Under the pieces are notes generated by a model. The model was not told where the DNA came from, made no database searches, and saw only the letters and a program-made list of their open reading frames with translations. A DNA stretch of 64,000 nt. It comes from Geodermatophilus siccatus (lineage in GTDB: Bacteria > Actinomycetota > Actinomycetes > Mycobacteriales > Geodermatophilaceae). The stretch covers positions 1 through 64,000 of the forward strand of contig NZ_FNHE01000017.1 in assembly GCF_900103785.1 (NCBI RefSeq). Direction: 5' to 3'. Each line of letters begins with the position of its first letter. The stretch's first letter is position 1. Below are positions 26,771 through 36,168 of this stretch, piece after piece. The position numbers and the translations under genes were made by a program.

Positions 26771-27883
26771 ATGGCCTCCGTCACCTACGACCGGGCGACC
26801 CGCATCTACCCGGGCGCCGAGAAGCCCGCGGTCGACGCCCTCGACCTCGAGATCGCCGACGGCGAGTTCCTCGTCCTGGTCGGCCCCTCCGGCTGCGGCA
26901 AGTCGACCAGCCTCCGGATGCTCGCCGGTCTGGAGGACGTCGACGACGGGGCGATCCGCATCGGGGACCGCGACGTCACGCACCTGAAGTCCAAGGACCG
27001 GGACATCGCCATGGTGTTCCAGAGCTACGCGCTGTACCCGCACATGACCGTCGCGGACAACATGGGCTTCGCGCTCAAGATCGCCGGGGTGGGCAAGGAC
27101 GAGATCGCCCAGCGCGTCCGGGAGGCGGCGAAGATCCTCGACCTCGAGACCTTCCTCGACCGCAAGCCCAAGGCCCTCTCCGGCGGGCAGCGCCAGCGCG
27201 TCGCCATGGGCCGGGCGATCGTGCGCTCGCCGCAGGTGTTCCTCATGGACGAGCCGCTGTCCAACCTCGACGCCAAGCTGCGGGTGCAGACCCGCACGCA
27301 GATCGCCGCGCTGCAGCGTCGGCTGGGGACCACGACGGTCTACGTCACCCACGACCAGGTCGAGGCGATGACGATGGGGGACCGCGTGGCGGTGCTGCGG
27401 GCCGGCGTCCTCGAGCAGTGCGACACGCCCCTGCGGCTCTACCAGGAGCCGGCCAACGTCTTCGTCGCCGGGTTCATCGGGTCCCCCGGCATGAACATCG
27501 CGGAGTTCCGGCTGGACGACGGGCACGCGGTGCTCGGGCGGGCGCGCCTGCCGCTGCCCACCACGGCCCTGAGCGCGCTGTCGGCGGAGGGGGCCGACCG
27601 CGTCGTCGTCGGCTTCCGGCCGGAGTCCCTCGACCTCGCCACGGAGGGCGACGTCGGCGCCTTCCCCGTGGACGTCGGGGTGGTGGAGGAGCTCGGCTCC
27701 GACGCGTTCCTGCACGGGACGCTGCCCGAGCTCCGCGAGCCCTCGGGCCCGCTCGCCGACAGCATCGTCGCGCGGGTCGACCCCGCCCGGCCGCCCGCGA
27801 AGGGGGAGCGGGTGCACCTGCGCATCCAGCCGGGCAAGGAGCACCTCTTCTCCCCGTCGACCGGGCGCCGGATCACGGCCTGA
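26771..27883 (+). CDS. ABC transporter ATPase (MsmK/UgpC type)
   Basis: This 370-residue protein has Walker [10 protein letters not shown], the Q-loop region [12 protein letters not shown], signature LSGGQRQR, Walker B VFLMDEP and the H-loop THDQ. A C-terminal TOBE/OB regulatory domain follows. GAGGAGAG precedes the ATG. It energises the two permeases above. The regulatory domain is somewhat shorter than in MalK. Confidence 0.93.
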   Translation: MASVTYDRATRIYPGAEKPAVDALDLEIADGEFLVLVGPSGCGKSTSLRMLAGLEDVDDGAIRIGDRDVTHLKSKDRDIAMVFQSYALYPHMTVADNMGFALKIAGVGKDEIAQRVREAAKILDLETFLDRKPKALSGGQRQRVAMGRAIVRSPQVFLMDEPLSNLDAKLRVQTRTQIAALQRRLGTTTVYVTHDQVEAMTMGDRVAVLRAGVLEQCDTPLRLYQEPANVFVAGFIGSPGMNIAEFRLDDGHAVLGRARLPLPTTALSALSAEGADRVVVGFRPESLDLATEGDVGAFPVDVGVVEELGSDAFLHGTLPELREPSGPLADSIVARVDPARPPAKGERVHLRIQPGKEHLFSPSTGRRITA

Positions 27884-27905
27884 GAGCCGGGCGGGAGGAC
27901 TCACC

Positions 27906-29420
27906 GTGCAACAGCTCAGCACCGCGACCCTGGCGTCCCTCGGCGGCTCGCTGCCCGTGCCGTCCTACGACCGGACGCAGCTGCGGACCGGGATCGTGCA
28001 CCTGGGGGTGGGCGCCTTCCACCGGTCGCACCAGGCCATGTACGTCGACCGGCTCCTGGAGCAGGGACAGGCGCGGGACTGGGGCATCTGCGGCGTCGGG
28101 GTGCTGCCCTCCGACCGCCGGATGGCCGAGGTGATGGCCGCCCAGGACTGCCTCTACACGCTCGTCGTCAAGCACCCCGACGGCGCCATGGAGCCGCGGG
28201 TCGTGGGATCGATCGTCGAGTACCTCCTCGCGCCCGACGACCCCGAGGCGGTCGTCGAGAAGATGGCGGCCGAGACGACCCGGATCGTGTCGCTGACGGT
28301 TACCGAGGGTGGGTACAACATCGCCGCGGTCACCGGTGAGTTCGACGCGACCCATCCCGACGTCGTCTCCGACCTCCGGCCGGGCGCCGCGCTGCGGACG
28401 TCGTTCGGCCTGGTCACCGAAGCGCTGGTGCGCCGGCGCGACCGCGGGCTGGCCCCGTTCACCGTGGTGTCCTGCGACAACATCCAGCACAACGGGGACG
28501 TCGCCCGCCGCAGCTTCGCCGCCTTCGCCCGGCTGCGGGACCCGGAGCTCGGCGCGTGGGTCGAGCGGGAGGTGCCGTTCCCGAACTCCATGGTCGACCG
28601 GATCACCCCCGCGACCACCGACGACGACCGGGCCGAGGTGGCCCGGCGGTTCGGTGTCGACGACGGGTGGCCGGTGGTCTGCGAACCCTTCACCCAGTGG
28701 GTCCTCGAGGACCGCTTCAGCCTCGGGCGCCCGCCGCTGGAGGACGCCGGCGTCCAGGTCGTCGACGACGTGGACCCCTACGAGCGGATGAAGCTGCGGC
28801 TGCTCAACGCCAGCCACCAGGGGCTGGCCTACCTCGGCCGCCTCGCCGGCTACCGGCTGGTCCACGACGCGGCGCAGGACCCGCTCTTCCAGGCGTTCCT
28901 GCTCGGCTACATGGAGGAGGAGGCGACCCCGACCCTGCTCCCGGTCCCCGGCATCGACCTCGACGACTACCGGCGGGAGCTCATCGCCCGCTTCTCCAAC
29001 CCCGCCATCCGCGACACCCTCGCGCGGCTGGCCTTCGACGGCTCCGAGCGGCTGACGAAGTGGCTGCTCCCGGTCGTCCGGGACCAGCTCGCCCGCGGCG
29101 GGGAGGTGCGCCGCTCGGCCGCGGTCGTCGCCGGCTGGGCGCGGTACTCCGAGGGCGTGGACGAGCAGGGCGAGCCGATCGAGATCGCCGACCGGAGGCG
29201 GGAGTCGCTCCGGTCCGCCGCCCTCCGCCAGCGGGAGGACCCGCTCGCCTTCATCGCCGACCGGGAGCTGTTCGGGGACCTGGTCGACGACGAGCGGTTC
29301 ACCGGCCCCTACCTCGCGGCGCTGACCTCGCTGTACGAGCGCGGTGCCCGGGCCACCCTCGAGGAGTTGGTCGACCGGGGGCGGACGCCGTCGACCGCGC
29401 TGGGCAGCACCGGGTCCTGA
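27906..29420 (+). CDS. Mannitol 2-dehydrogenase family long-chain polyol dehydrogenase
   Basis: This 504-residue protein of the polyol-specific long-chain dehydrogenase family has the N-terminal nucleotide-binding part GIVHLGVGAFHRSHQAMYVD. Its catalytic signature KLRLLNASHQGLAYLG contains the K-x4-N-x2-H residues. It would oxidise mannitol (or arabinitol) to fructose (or xylulose) with NAD. GGGAGG precedes the GTG at 27906. It is the last recognisable gene of the operon; no sugar kinase follows. Confidence 0.92.
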   Translation: MQQLSTATLASLGGSLPVPSYDRTQLRTGIVHLGVGAFHRSHQAMYVDRLLEQGQARDWGICGVGVLPSDRRMAEVMAAQDCLYTLVVKHPDGAMEPRVVGSIVEYLLAPDDPEAVVEKMAAETTRIVSLTVTEGGYNIAAVTGEFDATHPDVVSDLRPGAALRTSFGLVTEALVRRRDRGLAPFTVVSCDNIQHNGDVARRSFAAFARLRDPELGAWVEREVPFPNSMVDRITPATTDDDRAEVARRFGVDDGWPVVCEPFTQWVLEDRFSLGRPPLEDAGVQVVDDVDPYERMKLRLLNASHQGLAYLGRLAGYRLVHDAAQDPLFQAFLLGYMEEEATPTLLPVPGIDLDDYRRELIARFSNPAIRDTLARLAFDGSERLTKWLLPVVRDQLARGGEVRRSAAVVAGWARYSEGVDEQGEPIEIADRRRESLRSAALRQREDPLAFIADRELFGDLVDDERFTGPYLAALTSLYERGARATLEELVDRGRTPSTALGSTGS

Positions 29421-29466
29421 CGCCGGGGCGCGTCGCCGTCCGCGCCGGCGAGGTGGTGGACGCCGA

Positions 29467-30300
29467 CTACGACGCGGTGCGGGCCGTCATGCCGGCGAGC
29501 GAGACGACGTAGTCCCCGGTCTGCTCGTCGACGTCGATGGCGTAGGTGGTCGGGTAGTAGGCGCTCTTCTGGAAGGCCTGCGGCTGCTTGAGCGGCAGCT
29601 CGACGTCGGGCCCACTCATGAGGAACTCCTTGGTGATCATGGGCTCGTCGAAGGTGCGGCGGCCGTCCCAGCTGCCGTTGAGGACGATGTGCTGGAAGTC
29701 GTAGGTGCCGGGGACGAGGCTGGTGTCGCTGGCGTCGAACCAGTGCACGCCCATGCCCGGTACGGCCTGGGCAGCGACGGGCACGTCCTTCGGGACCTCG
29801 TAGTCCTCCGGCATGTACCTGGCCTCGGGCAGGTGTTCGGCCTTGGCGGCGTAGCCGGGGTCGTCCGGGGTGATGCCGTGCATGGCCGCCATGTCGACCA
29901 TGTCGAAGTGGAAGTCGAAGTGCGGCTTGCCGAACAGCTCGACGGGGTGGTGTCCCTGGGGGTTCCAGTTGAGCATGACGTGGTCGAACGCGGTGGTGGC
30001 GGCCTGATCGGGGAGGTCGAGCATCAGCATGCTCCCCGACTCGGGCAGTCCCTCCAGGGCGGTGCTCGACAGTCGCACGCCCACTTCGGTGGGTCGCCCG
30101 TCGCCGTCCAGGGTGACGTAGGTCCTGGCGTGGCCGTTCCCGAGCCCCTGGGAGGGGCCGACGACCGTGTCGCCGGCGCTGGCCGGCACGGGGGTGTCGG
30201 ACCGCGCGCTCTCGGCGCGGCAACCGGTGAGGACGGACAGTGCCGAACAGGTGACCGCGGCGGTCAGTACCGCGTTCCGGAGGGGTCGATGGACCCGCAT
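29467..30300 (-). CDS. DUF5602/TTHB210-like secreted lipoprotein
   Basis: This 277-residue protein has a lipoprotein signal peptide with lipobox LTGC (Cys at about 27). The mature part contains a His-rich metal-like segment (NWNPQGHHPVELFGKPHFDF) and GTYDFQHIVLNGSWDGRRTF, as in proteins with a TTHB210-like domain. Function is unknown; a metal- or stress-related envelope role is inferred. It is divergent from the CAP-domain gene, with paired PHO-box-like repeats in the gap. Confidence 0.7.
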   Translation of the reverse strand: MRVHRPLRNAVLTAAVTCSALSVLTGCRAESARSDTPVPASAGDTVVGPSQGLGNGHARTYVTLDGDGRPTEVGVRLSSTALEGLPESGSMLMLDLPDQAATTAFDHVMLNWNPQGHHPVELFGKPHFDFHFDMVDMAAMHGITPDDPGYAAKAEHLPEARYMPEDYEVPKDVPVAAQAVPGMGVHWFDASDTSLVPGTYDFQHIVLNGSWDGRRTFDEPMITKEFLMSGPDVELPLKQPQAFQKSAYYPTTYAIDVDEQTGDYVVSLAGMTARTAS

Positions 30301-30825
30301 GGTCCTCTCCTTTCCTGAGGGCGGCCCAGACCGCGGGACCCGCGGATCGCGCCGGCTCGGAGGAGACCCCGGAGCACGTGAGGTGGCCTCGAGGAGCTGG
30401 CGGTGGGCCGGTCGTCGACGCGCCTGGTCGCCCGGCGTTCGGGTGATCCACTCGCCGGCACGCTAGGGAAGGGACGTCACTGCGGCATCACGGGGGCATC
30501 ACTCCCGGGCTGTGCGGGGGCCCGTGCTGACCTCTCGGGCGCAGGTCGCTCGGAGCGTGGGTCACCGAGCACTCGGGTGGTGCCACGACGCACCAGCTCT
30601 CCCCGCCTCCCGAGGAGGAGCCGGGGTTGTCGGATCTCGCGGCCAGGTCCGGAGCTGCCCGCTCCCGGAGCAGTGATGCGGGGGTGATGCTCCGATGACG
30701 CTCGCCGAGCAGGTTCGGGACGTCGCACCGTGACTGCGGTGCTACCCCCTGATGCCGAGATGCGTGGCCCAGCGGCTACCAGGCCCGCGAGGGCGCGCAT
30801 GGCCGGCAACGCGAGAGGAGCAACG
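30301..30825. other. 525-base divergent intergenic region with 7-N4-7 direct repeats
   Basis: No convincing gene is seen here. It holds two pairs of direct repeats: GCATCAC-GGGG-GCATCAC at 30485-30502 and GTGATGC-GGGG-GTGATGC at 30673-30690, facing in opposite directions toward the two divergent secreted-protein genes. The 11-base periodicity is that of PhoP-type response-regulator boxes. Confidence 0.5.
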
Positions 30826-31371
30826 ATGAACAAGGCAGCCAGGTCCCTCGGGGCGATCGGGGTCAGCGCGGCCGTTGTGCTCGGTCTGCCCGGTACGGCG
30901 TCGGCTGGTCTGAACACCGGCCAGAAGGACGCGTTCGTGGCACAGCACAACCAGTACCGCGCCGAAGTGGGCACCCCGTCGCTGGCCTGGGACAACACCG
31001 TCGCCGCAACGGCACAGGCCTACGCCGACAAGCTGCTGCCCACCGTGCAGAGCCAAGGCCTGGTCCACGACCCCAACACCCCGTACGGGGAGAACCTCTA
31101 CTACGCCTGGCGTTCGGGAAGCGGAGCGACGGCACCCGACCCCCTCAACGCCATGGCCTCCTGGTACGCGGAGAAGGCCTTGTACGACGCGAAGCCCGAA
31201 CCGGTGGCAAACCCCGTCCAGAAGTGGGGCCACTACTCACAGATGGTGTGGCGGAACACCACGAAGGTCGGCTGCGGCGCTGCCAGCGGGTTCCAGAACG
31301 GTCGATGGGACACCGTTGTCGTGTGCCGTTACGACCCGGCAGGCAACATCATCGGTCAGAAGCCGTACTGA
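30826..31371 (+). CDS. Secreted CAP (SCP/PR-1) domain protein
   Basis: This 181-residue protein has a Sec signal peptide (MNKAARSLGAIGVSAAVVLG, cleavage near ASAG) and then one CAP domain. Signature segments are VAQHNQYRAEVG, YGENLYYAW, GHYSQMVWRNTTKVGCG and VVVCRYDPAGN, the last typical of the family C-terminus. The conserved His and Glu of the CAP cavity are present. GAGAGGAG precedes the ATG. The biochemical role of bacterial CAP proteins is unclear (lipid or sterol binding, or proteolysis). Confidence 0.92.
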   Translation: MNKAARSLGAIGVSAAVVLGLPGTASAGLNTGQKDAFVAQHNQYRAEVGTPSLAWDNTVAATAQAYADKLLPTVQSQGLVHDPNTPYGENLYYAWRSGSGATAPDPLNAMASWYAEKALYDAKPEPVANPVQKWGHYSQMVWRNTTKVGCGAASGFQNGRWDTVVVCRYDPAGNIIGQKPY

Positions 31372-31377
31372 GGTCGT

Positions 31378-31416
31378 CCTGCGGACGTGGCCCTCGTTTC
31401 GGGCCACGTCCGCAGG
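31378..31416 (+). terminator. Strong hairpin after the CAP gene
   Basis: A 16-bp perfect stem (31378-31393 with 31401-31416) with loop TCGTTTC starts seven bases after the stop codon. No U tract follows, as is common in high-GC actinobacteria. Confidence 0.75.
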
Positions 31417-31843
31417 ATCTCCAGCGTCCTGAGAGGGTCACCGCCGCCGGCCTGCAGCCGGTCACTGCTCACGAAACGACGGCGCGGTTCTTTCTCCACT
31501 CCCGGAACGGGGTGTTGACGCGCCTCGCCACAGCCCAGCGCCGCCGCAGCTCATCCCGGAGCGGCCAGCCAGGCTCTGGGGTAGATGGTTCCAGGTCATG
31601 CTGCCTCTTGAGCTCATTGTGATGTATCGGTGACAGACCGGTGACGCTGCACAGAGACGCTGATGTGACACCGCCGCGTCGCACGCAGAGGTGTCCGAGT
31701 CACTACCCGGCAGAAAAGACCCCACCGGGCATCAGCAACGTGCTCAGACGACGCCTCCCCAGCTCACCCCCAGGACAGTTCTCGGTGGGAGAGGGGGCGT
31801 GGCCCCTCCAGCGAGTCCTTCTCCCACCAGGCAGGAGACAGCC
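31417..31843. other. Intergenic stretch with no assigned gene
   Basis: About 430 bases separate the CAP gene terminator from the M6-like gene. A minus-strand frame at 31469-31684 ends with WRKNRAVVS and is rich in Arg and Trp, but it has no recognisable start signal or family and may be a decayed gene end. Confidence 0.4.
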
Positions 31844-34633
31844 ATGAGCGATGCCAAGCTCGACGTGCAGCCGGAATCCGACAGAGCCACCGGCCTCGAG
31901 CTCGACGAGGAGCCGGCGATCGCCCGGGTCACACCGCGTTCGGTGCTCCCCGGGAGCTTCGTCCAGATCCACGGCACCGGCCTCGGCCACGCCTACAACG
32001 ACGTCCGCGCGTTCCTCGGTGACCAAGAGATCCGCGTCATCGAGGTCACGCCGCACAAGGTGACGGTGCGCATGCCGGCCGAGCCTGGCTTCGATCTCGA
32101 GGGGCTGCGGCTGGAGGTGCTCGACCGTGGCGTTTCCTACCGGCGGTCGCTGCGACCGGCGCCGGAGCCGCGGGAGGGGTACGTCGGCGATGAAGGGCCG
32201 CCGCTCGTGCTCGCCGGTGGCGGAACCGCCGGGGCCGGGCTCACGAGCAGCGGCCGCGGGCAGCGCATCCTGGTCGTCTTCTGCCATCCGAGCGACAAGA
32301 GCCCGACGTCGCCCGGCATGACGGCCGCCGAGGAACGCCGGCGCCAGATCGACTCCTTCGAGCACCTGGTCAATCCGGCGTTCCGGCAGATGTCGTTCAA
32401 CCGGACGGACTTCGACTTCGACTACACGGACTGGCTCGCGCTCCCGGAGACCGACGACTTCTACTTCTGGCGCCAGTCGGACATCACGGCGGCCCAGAAC
32501 GCGCTGAACGCCCTGCCGCCCAACGATCCCAACCGCCCGGCGGCCGAGGCGGCGCTGCAGGCCGCGCAGGACGGCCAGGCGCTCATGCAGGAGACGAGGG
32601 AGCTGTTCCACGACGGGCTCAAGCGCGCCGCCGACGCCGGATGGACTCTCGCGAGTTACGGCGGGATCATGCTCTGCCTCGCCACCGACTTCCTGCGCGG
32701 GCAGGCGACGGGGACCTGGAACCAGGTGACCGACAACAGCGGTCACACGGTGAACCTCGCGGCCAACACCTACCTGTGGGTGATCCACTGGGACGCCCAC
32801 TGGGGCCGGCGAACGCACGAGATCGGCCACGCCATCGCATCCGGCGACCTGTACAGCGCCACCGGCTTCATCCACGACGGCGTGCTCTGGGACATGATGG
32901 GCGAGCACAACCGGATGCCGCTGTTCTCCGGTCACAACATGGTCGAGCGGCTCGGCTGGTACAAGCGCGAGTCCGACGTGGCCGATCCGAGTCAGGCCAA
33001 CGTCAAGGCGTTGACGTGGTCCGGGACGACCGACCACAACCAGGTCTACACGGTGCGCGCGCACGACGCCACGGAGGACACCGCCGACAACAGCTTCCAC
33101 ATCATCCGGCTGCAGGTGTTCCCCGGGCTCGTCTACTACGTCGAGGTCCGCCAGGAGCCGGCCGTGCTTCCCGCGGACCTCGACACGTCGTCGGACAGCC
33201 GGGCGGTGCTCGGGCCCGCCGTCACGGCGGCGCAGGCCAACCCGGCCCAGCTGCTGTTCGACACGCACGTCGAGTTCCCTGGGGCCGAGCCGGCGCACAA
33301 GGGCGGCGTGATCGTCACCAAGGCGGTCGACAGCACCAACAACCTCAACCAGAACTATCGCCAGATCACGCTGCTGTCCCCGGAACTCATGCAGGTCGGC
33401 GATGACGTCGTCGACGCGGCCCGGCGGATCCGCATCTCGGTCGAGTCCAAGGTCCAGGACCGGCCGCTGACCTACAGCGTGCGTGTCCAGTGGACCGACG
33501 ACGTGACCGCGGACCCGAACGGCAAAGTCAACCTGCGGCTGCGCCCGTGGGACTCGAGCTGGCAGACCAACGACATCTGGGTCGACAGCGAGGCGAACGG
33601 GTGGGACACCTACGAAGGCGCGCTCGAAGCCGGGACCAGCAACCCGACCGGCAACGGCGACCGGCCGTGGGTCAACCACTGGAACCGCGTCTACGCGAGC
33701 GTGGCGAACACCGGTCCGGTCGCGGCGTCCGACGTCGAGGTCACCTTCTACACGAACAGCCCACCGGCGATCGGTGACGCCGGGACGTGGGTCCCGCTGC
33801 GCGTGCACTCGATCGCGTCGCTGCCGGGCAACGACCGACGCCGGGTCTCGGCGGACTGGTATCCCCGCGCCGGGGAGCACACGTGCCTCAGGGTCGCGGT
33901 GGAGACCCAGCTCGGCGAGATCGACATCGGGGACAACACCGCGCAGGAGAACGTGTTCATGTTCAACACGGTCGGTTCCAGCCCGCACGAGCCGATCTAC
34001 TTCCCGGTCAGTGTGCAGAACCCCCTCAAGGAGTGGGCACTCGTGCACCTGCGCGGCGAGGGCGTCGAGCCGGGCTGGGAGCTGACCCTCGAGCACAGCT
34101 GGCTGTGGCTGCCCCCGCGAGGGACGAAGGAGATGCGGGTCGCGCTGGTCACCGATCGCGGCCGCTGGTCCGGAGAGGACGACGGGAACCGCGAGGACCA
34201 CGAAATTCCGAAGGAGGTCAGGGTGCGCGTCACCGGAGCCGTCTACCGCGACTACGAGGAGGGTCCGAATACGGAGATGCGGGCCGAGCACCTCGAGGCG
34301 ATCGGGGGGATCCACGTGCTCGCGCAGGCGCGCCGGCGCGCCGACCTGTCGCTCCAGGCCGACGACGACGCCGGGCACGGCGCCGTCTCCGTACGCGGCG
34401 AACTGAGGCCGGCGTTCGGCGGGGTGCCGGTCGTGATCGAGCTGACCGACGAGGACGGCCGATCACAGGTCCACCCGGTCGAGACCGACGAGCGCGGGCG
34501 CTTCACCTGGCACTCGCGCAGGGCGCAGCTCGAGCTCGAGCCCGGCGGCTACGTCGTGCAGGCGTTCGTGCAGGCGCACGAGCTTGTGGCCGACACAGAG
34601 TCCCCGCCGGTCCACGTGGAGCTCGAGGGGTAG
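31844..34633 (+). CDS. Large IPT/TIG plus M6-like metalloprotease without signal peptide
   Basis: This 929-residue protein has an N-terminal IPT/TIG-like Ig domain (about 24-95) and a Gly-rich linker. An M6-type peptidase domain (about 140-440) follows with RILVVFCHPSDK, AFRQMSFNRTDFDFDYTDWL, zinc motif HEIGH (325-329) with third ligand D335 in GDLY, and DMMGEH as the likely Met turn. After this come CARDB-like beta domains (about 630-760) and a final Cna-B/carboxypeptidase-regulatory-like domain (about 850-929). No signal peptide or membrane helix is visible at the ATG at 31844. The gene ends 28 bases before the left tRNA fragment. Confidence 0.75.
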   Translation: MSDAKLDVQPESDRATGLELDEEPAIARVTPRSVLPGSFVQIHGTGLGHAYNDVRAFLGDQEIRVIEVTPHKVTVRMPAEPGFDLEGLRLEVLDRGVSYRRSLRPAPEPREGYVGDEGPPLVLAGGGTAGAGLTSSGRGQRILVVFCHPSDKSPTSPGMTAAEERRRQIDSFEHLVNPAFRQMSFNRTDFDFDYTDWLALPETDDFYFWRQSDITAAQNALNALPPNDPNRPAAEAALQAAQDGQALMQETRELFHDGLKRAADAGWTLASYGGIMLCLATDFLRGQATGTWNQVTDNSGHTVNLAANTYLWVIHWDAHWGRRTHEIGHAIASGDLYSATGFIHDGVLWDMMGEHNRMPLFSGHNMVERLGWYKRESDVADPSQANVKALTWSGTTDHNQVYTVRAHDATEDTADNSFHIIRLQVFPGLVYYVEVRQEPAVLPADLDTSSDSRAVLGPAVTAAQANPAQLLFDTHVEFPGAEPAHKGGVIVTKAVDSTNNLNQNYRQITLLSPELMQVGDDVVDAARRIRISVESKVQDRPLTYSVRVQWTDDVTADPNGKVNLRLRPWDSSWQTNDIWVDSEANGWDTYEGALEAGTSNPTGNGDRPWVNHWNRVYASVANTGPVAASDVEVTFYTNSPPAIGDAGTWVPLRVHSIASLPGNDRRRVSADWYPRAGEHTCLRVAVETQLGEIDIGDNTAQENVFMFNTVGSSPHEPIYFPVSVQNPLKEWALVHLRGEGVEPGWELTLEHSWLWLPPRGTKEMRVALVTDRGRWSGEDDGNREDHEIPKEVRVRVTGAVYRDYEEGPNTEMRAEHLEAIGGIHVLAQARRRADLSLQADDDAGHGAVSVRGELRPAFGGVPVVIELTDEDGRSQVHPVETDERGRFTWHSRRAQLELEPGGYVVQAFVQAHELVADTESPPVHVELEG

Positions 34634-34660
34634 TCCTGCCGATGCTCGACTCGTTGCGAA

Positions 34661-34698
34661 GCGGGTGGGCTCGAGCCCATGACCCAGGGATTATGAGT
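34661..34698 (-). repeat. Degenerate 3' half of tRNA-Met (left att-like site)
   Basis: This matches the intact tRNA at 37394-37432 over 38-39 positions with one indel and two substitutions; the last 18 bases, GACCCAGGGATTATGAGT, are identical and include the anticodon. The T-loop motif is damaged (GTTCGA to GCTCGA) and the acceptor 3' strand is lost after four bases. It looks like the displaced host half of a tRNA used as an integration site. Confidence 0.8.
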
Positions 34699-35436
34699 AC
34701 TCACGCACTGAGCGCTGTGCTCGGCTGCGTCGATACGGGTCGGCGTTAAGCGTAAGAGGTCGAGTACTCGGGTTAAGCAGACAGCCTCATGACGTGTCCC
34801 ACTCTCGGTCGACCGGGCCGGAGCTACTGGTGACGGGCGTAGCGGCAGCCAGCATCACGACGCATCATTGCGGCACGGCCTCAGCCACGTCGTCCTCGAG
34901 ACCACGGCCGACTCGCCTACGCCCAATCCACGATGACGAGGCTGGCCCGACCGCCGATGCGGTGCGGCGCTGGGCTCCCCTCAGGTGGCCGCCTGCGGCA
35001 TCATCGCCCAGCGGGTGCTCCCGACAACGGCGGCTGCTCCGCAGGCGGGATTGGGCCGTCGCCTGCGCCCATTCGGCATCGCCGCCGAAGGGGCCGGCCC
35101 ATCACCCTGGGCCGCCTGAAAAGTCAAACGCTGTAACCGCACCATGACCGCCGGATGGGCCTCCGCTCAGCGTCAGTAGCGCGGCCGACCGCCGAGCGGC
35201 CTCCCCTGGATGGCTGCACACCTGCAGCCATCACCGAACCCACACCGCCCGTGATGGCCAACCGCCAATCCGCCGTGTCAATGAACTACCTGATCACTAC
35301 AGCTAGGTCATGCGCGGGGCGCCGACTGGAGAACCTCGGCCGTACGTCTGTTGAATCGTCCATCATGCGCTCACTCTGGAGTGGTGTCACCCCTGGACGG
35401 CCTCCGTGCCGCGACCCGATTGTTTTCCTAATAGCG
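34699..35436. other. Gene-poor stretch inside the element
   Basis: Nearly 740 bases without a supported gene. Composition is mixed, with lower GC near 35250-35450. Short frames on both strands show no family, start signal or consistent codon bias. It may hold the ruins of an integrase or transposase, but nothing recognisable remains. Confidence 0.4.
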
Positions 35437-36156
35437 TCATGGCAACCACGCGAGCAGGTCGGCCGGGTCTGGATCACCAGCGGGGAAGATCGGCCGCTCG
35501 GCCTCCAACGGCGCCGTCACCTCTCCGTCGAGCTCCAACAGGAAACCCTGGGGGGTGGTGAACCACCACAGCGGCGCGCCCGAGGGAAGGGGGGGTTCCG
35601 CGGGAACCACCGGCTCGTCTGCCGCCGCGGGCACGAGCTCTAAGAACAGCAGGGCCCTGGCTCCACGCGGAGTCCTCGCGTCGAACGTCGCTGCCGGGTC
35701 CTGCCCCGGCTTGGGCACCTCGACGTACAGCGTCCCCGGGACGTTTCCCCGGTGGGCTCGTTCGAGCTCGAACACGAACACCAGGTTGTCCGTGCGTCCC
35801 GGGTCAGAGCGGGAGGAACCCAGTACCCGCCCCTCCCGGATTCCGGTCAGCCGCGCCACCGCGACGGCGTCGGAGCGGGCGGCGAGGTCGGCGGGGGTTG
35901 TGCCGGGCTCGTAGTCGGCCGAGTAGCTGCCCAGCCGTGCGAGGAACTCGCGCACATCTTGCCGACTCTGCGTCGCCGCTGGGGCCGAAGCCTCGAAGCG
36001 GTCCGCTGGTGCACAGGCGGACACCCCGCCGAGGAGCAACGAGCACAGCAGCAGCAATCCCGCCTTCCTTCGAAGCCGCCGCGTTTCCGGCGCCGGCCGG
36101 GAGACCGGTGCCGGAAACGACCAAGAGGACTCCACGGTTCTCTTGTGCTGACTCAT
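35437..36156 (-). CDS. Putative lipoprotein, unknown function
   Basis: This 239-residue protein has a long basic N-terminus (SRPAPETRRLRRKAG), a hydrophobic stretch and the lipobox VSAC. The mature part is beta-rich (DAVAVARLTGIREGRVLG, FVFELERAHRGNVPGTLYVE) and ends DPDPADLLAWLP. No family is recognised. The ATG at 36156 lies just after the stop of the metzincin gene; TTG/GTG starts 9-12 bases upstream are alternatives. The close spacing suggests the pair is co-transcribed and both products work outside the membrane. Confidence 0.7.
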   Translation of the reverse strand: MSQHKRTVESSWSFPAPVSRPAPETRRLRRKAGLLLLCSLLLGGVSACAPADRFEASAPAATQSRQDVREFLARLGSYSADYEPGTTPADLAARSDAVAVARLTGIREGRVLGSSRSDPGRTDNLVFVFELERAHRGNVPGTLYVEVPKPGQDPAATFDARTPRGARALLFLELVPAAADEPVVPAEPPLPSGAPLWWFTTPQGFLLELDGEVTAPLEAERPIFPAGDPDPADLLAWLP

Positions 36157-36168
36157 TGGTTTCACCAA

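Noticed and set aside
29421-29512. Short frame after the mannitol dehydrogenase gene, reading into GRVAVRAGEVVDADYDAVRAV
   Set aside because: It overlaps the end of the convergent lipoprotein gene, has no start signal and matches no family; probably chance coding character.
31469-31684. Minus-strand frame ending WRKNRAVVS before the M6-like gene
   Set aside because: It might be a decayed transposase end, but there is no start signal, family match or inverted repeat to support it.
34794-35147. Plus-strand frame of 117 codons in the gene-poor stretch
   Set aside because: Composition is Ser/Arg/Pro-rich without hydrophobic core or family match, as expected of a chance frame in GC-rich DNA.
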